Positions 22,288 to 22,592 of a stretch of 22,592 nt of DNA are shown one piece after another. The notes below the pieces were generated by a model. That model saw only the letters and a program-made list of their open reading frames with translations. It was not told where the DNA came from and searched no databases. Source of the DNA: Globomyces pollinis-pini (Eukaryota > Chytridiomycota > Chytridiomycetes > Rhizophydiales > Globomycetaceae); the NCBI GenBank assembly GCA_025399215.1, contig MU621363.1, positions 1 through 22,592 on the forward strand, read 5' to 3'. Position 1 is the first letter of the stretch. Each line of letters begins with the position of its first letter. Made by a program: the position numbers and the translations under genes.

Positions 22288-22592
22288 ATGATCTTCAATT
22301 CCTCGTTTCCGCCAATCAATTATTCCCCAAACGATACCTTCTCGTATACTTTTCATAATGGATTATTACCAGATTCAAGAAAGAATATCCCTGCTTTGAT
22401 TGATGGTTCTACAAAAGAGACTATCACTTACTCTCAATTGTTATCACATATTGAATCATTCGCTGCTTCTTTGAATTTGTTCATGAAGAGAAAACAGGTT
22501 AAATATATGCTTTTTAATACTTGTAGGTTTTGGCCATCTTCTCGCCAAACCACATTCATTATCCTATCATTTTACATGGTTCAGTTCGTATT
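22288..22592 (+). CDS. Acyl-CoA synthetase / 4-coumarate-CoA ligase-like (ANL family), 5' part, cut by window edge
   Basis: Exon 1 is 22288-22497, the intron 22498-22526 (29 nt, GTTAAA...CTTGTAG) and exon 2 runs from 22527 out of the window. The product has MIFNSSFPPINYSPNDTF, then PALIDGSTKETITYSQLLS, then across the intron VLAIFSPNHIHYPIILHGS. This is the order expected at the N-terminus of fungal 4CL-like AMP-binding enzymes, where the I/L-D/T-G-x-T..TY segment precedes the cofactor-binding core. Substrate cannot be told from this part; the AMP-binding P-loop and any peroxisomal C-terminal signal lie downstream. An upstream in-frame ATG at 22249 adds 13 hydrophobic residues and is the alternative start. 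The first 51 codons are almost identical to the outward-facing copy at 1-153. Confidence 0.8.
   Translation, partial: MIFNSSFPPINYSPNDTFSYTFHNGLLPDSRKNIPALIDGSTKETITYSQLLSHIESFAASLNLFMKRKQVKYMLFNTCRFWPSSRQTTFIILSFYMVQFV

Larger units (their letters stand above)
22130..22440. repeat. Right arm of the long inverted repeat (pairs with 1-324)
   Basis: It matches the left arm with three substitutions and lacks one 13-bp tandem unit. Its inner end is an A-run near 22130, 55 bp upstream of the ELP3 start. At 22440 the comparison stops only because the left partner runs out at the window edge; similarity may continue into the following 152 bp and beyond. Confidence 0.97.

Overview
The window is compact eukaryotic nuclear DNA, AT-rich, most likely from a fungus and plausibly an early-diverging one. 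The reasons are a full-length midasin, a mitochondrial COQ5, an Elongator ELP3, a bromodomain/ankyrin protein of RSC4-like type, and spliceosomal introns of only about 23-37 nt. I cannot name the species from the sequence. All splice sites were assigned by eye from GT...AG borders, conservation of the encoded protein and closure of the reading frame. Every multi-exon model except the bromodomain gene closes in frame.

Layout: the first and last few hundred bases are an inverted repeat. Positions 1-324 are the reverse complement of 22130-22440, with 297 of the outer 300 bases identical. Each copy carries a promoter and the first codons of an acyl-CoA-synthetase/4-coumarate-CoA-ligase-like gene transcribed outward, so both genes are cut by the window edges. 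Inside lie: (+) a bromodomain-ankyrin gene, 333-2386, with a frame break at 2034-2038; (-) COQ5, 2425-3469, with one composite intron that divides into three back-to-back GT...AG units; (+) a 71-aa acidic protein of unknown function, 3724-3996; (-) MDN1/REA1 midasin, 4044-20211, 15 exons and 5259 aa, filling about 70% of the window; and (-) ELP3, 20281-22074, 6 exons and 549 aa.

Spacing is tight. The convergent stops are 38 bp (bromodomain gene/COQ5) and 47 bp (71-aa gene/MDN1) apart. ELP3 ends 69 bp before the MDN1 start. The three divergent promoter regions are roughly 140-255 bp. The internal genes are housekeeping (chromatin, ubiquinone, 60S assembly, tRNA wobble modification) and share no pathway, so this reads as an ordinary dense chromosomal segment. 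The most unusual features are the outward-facing inverted duplication at its ends, the stacked COQ5 intron and the uncertain reading frame of the bromodomain gene.
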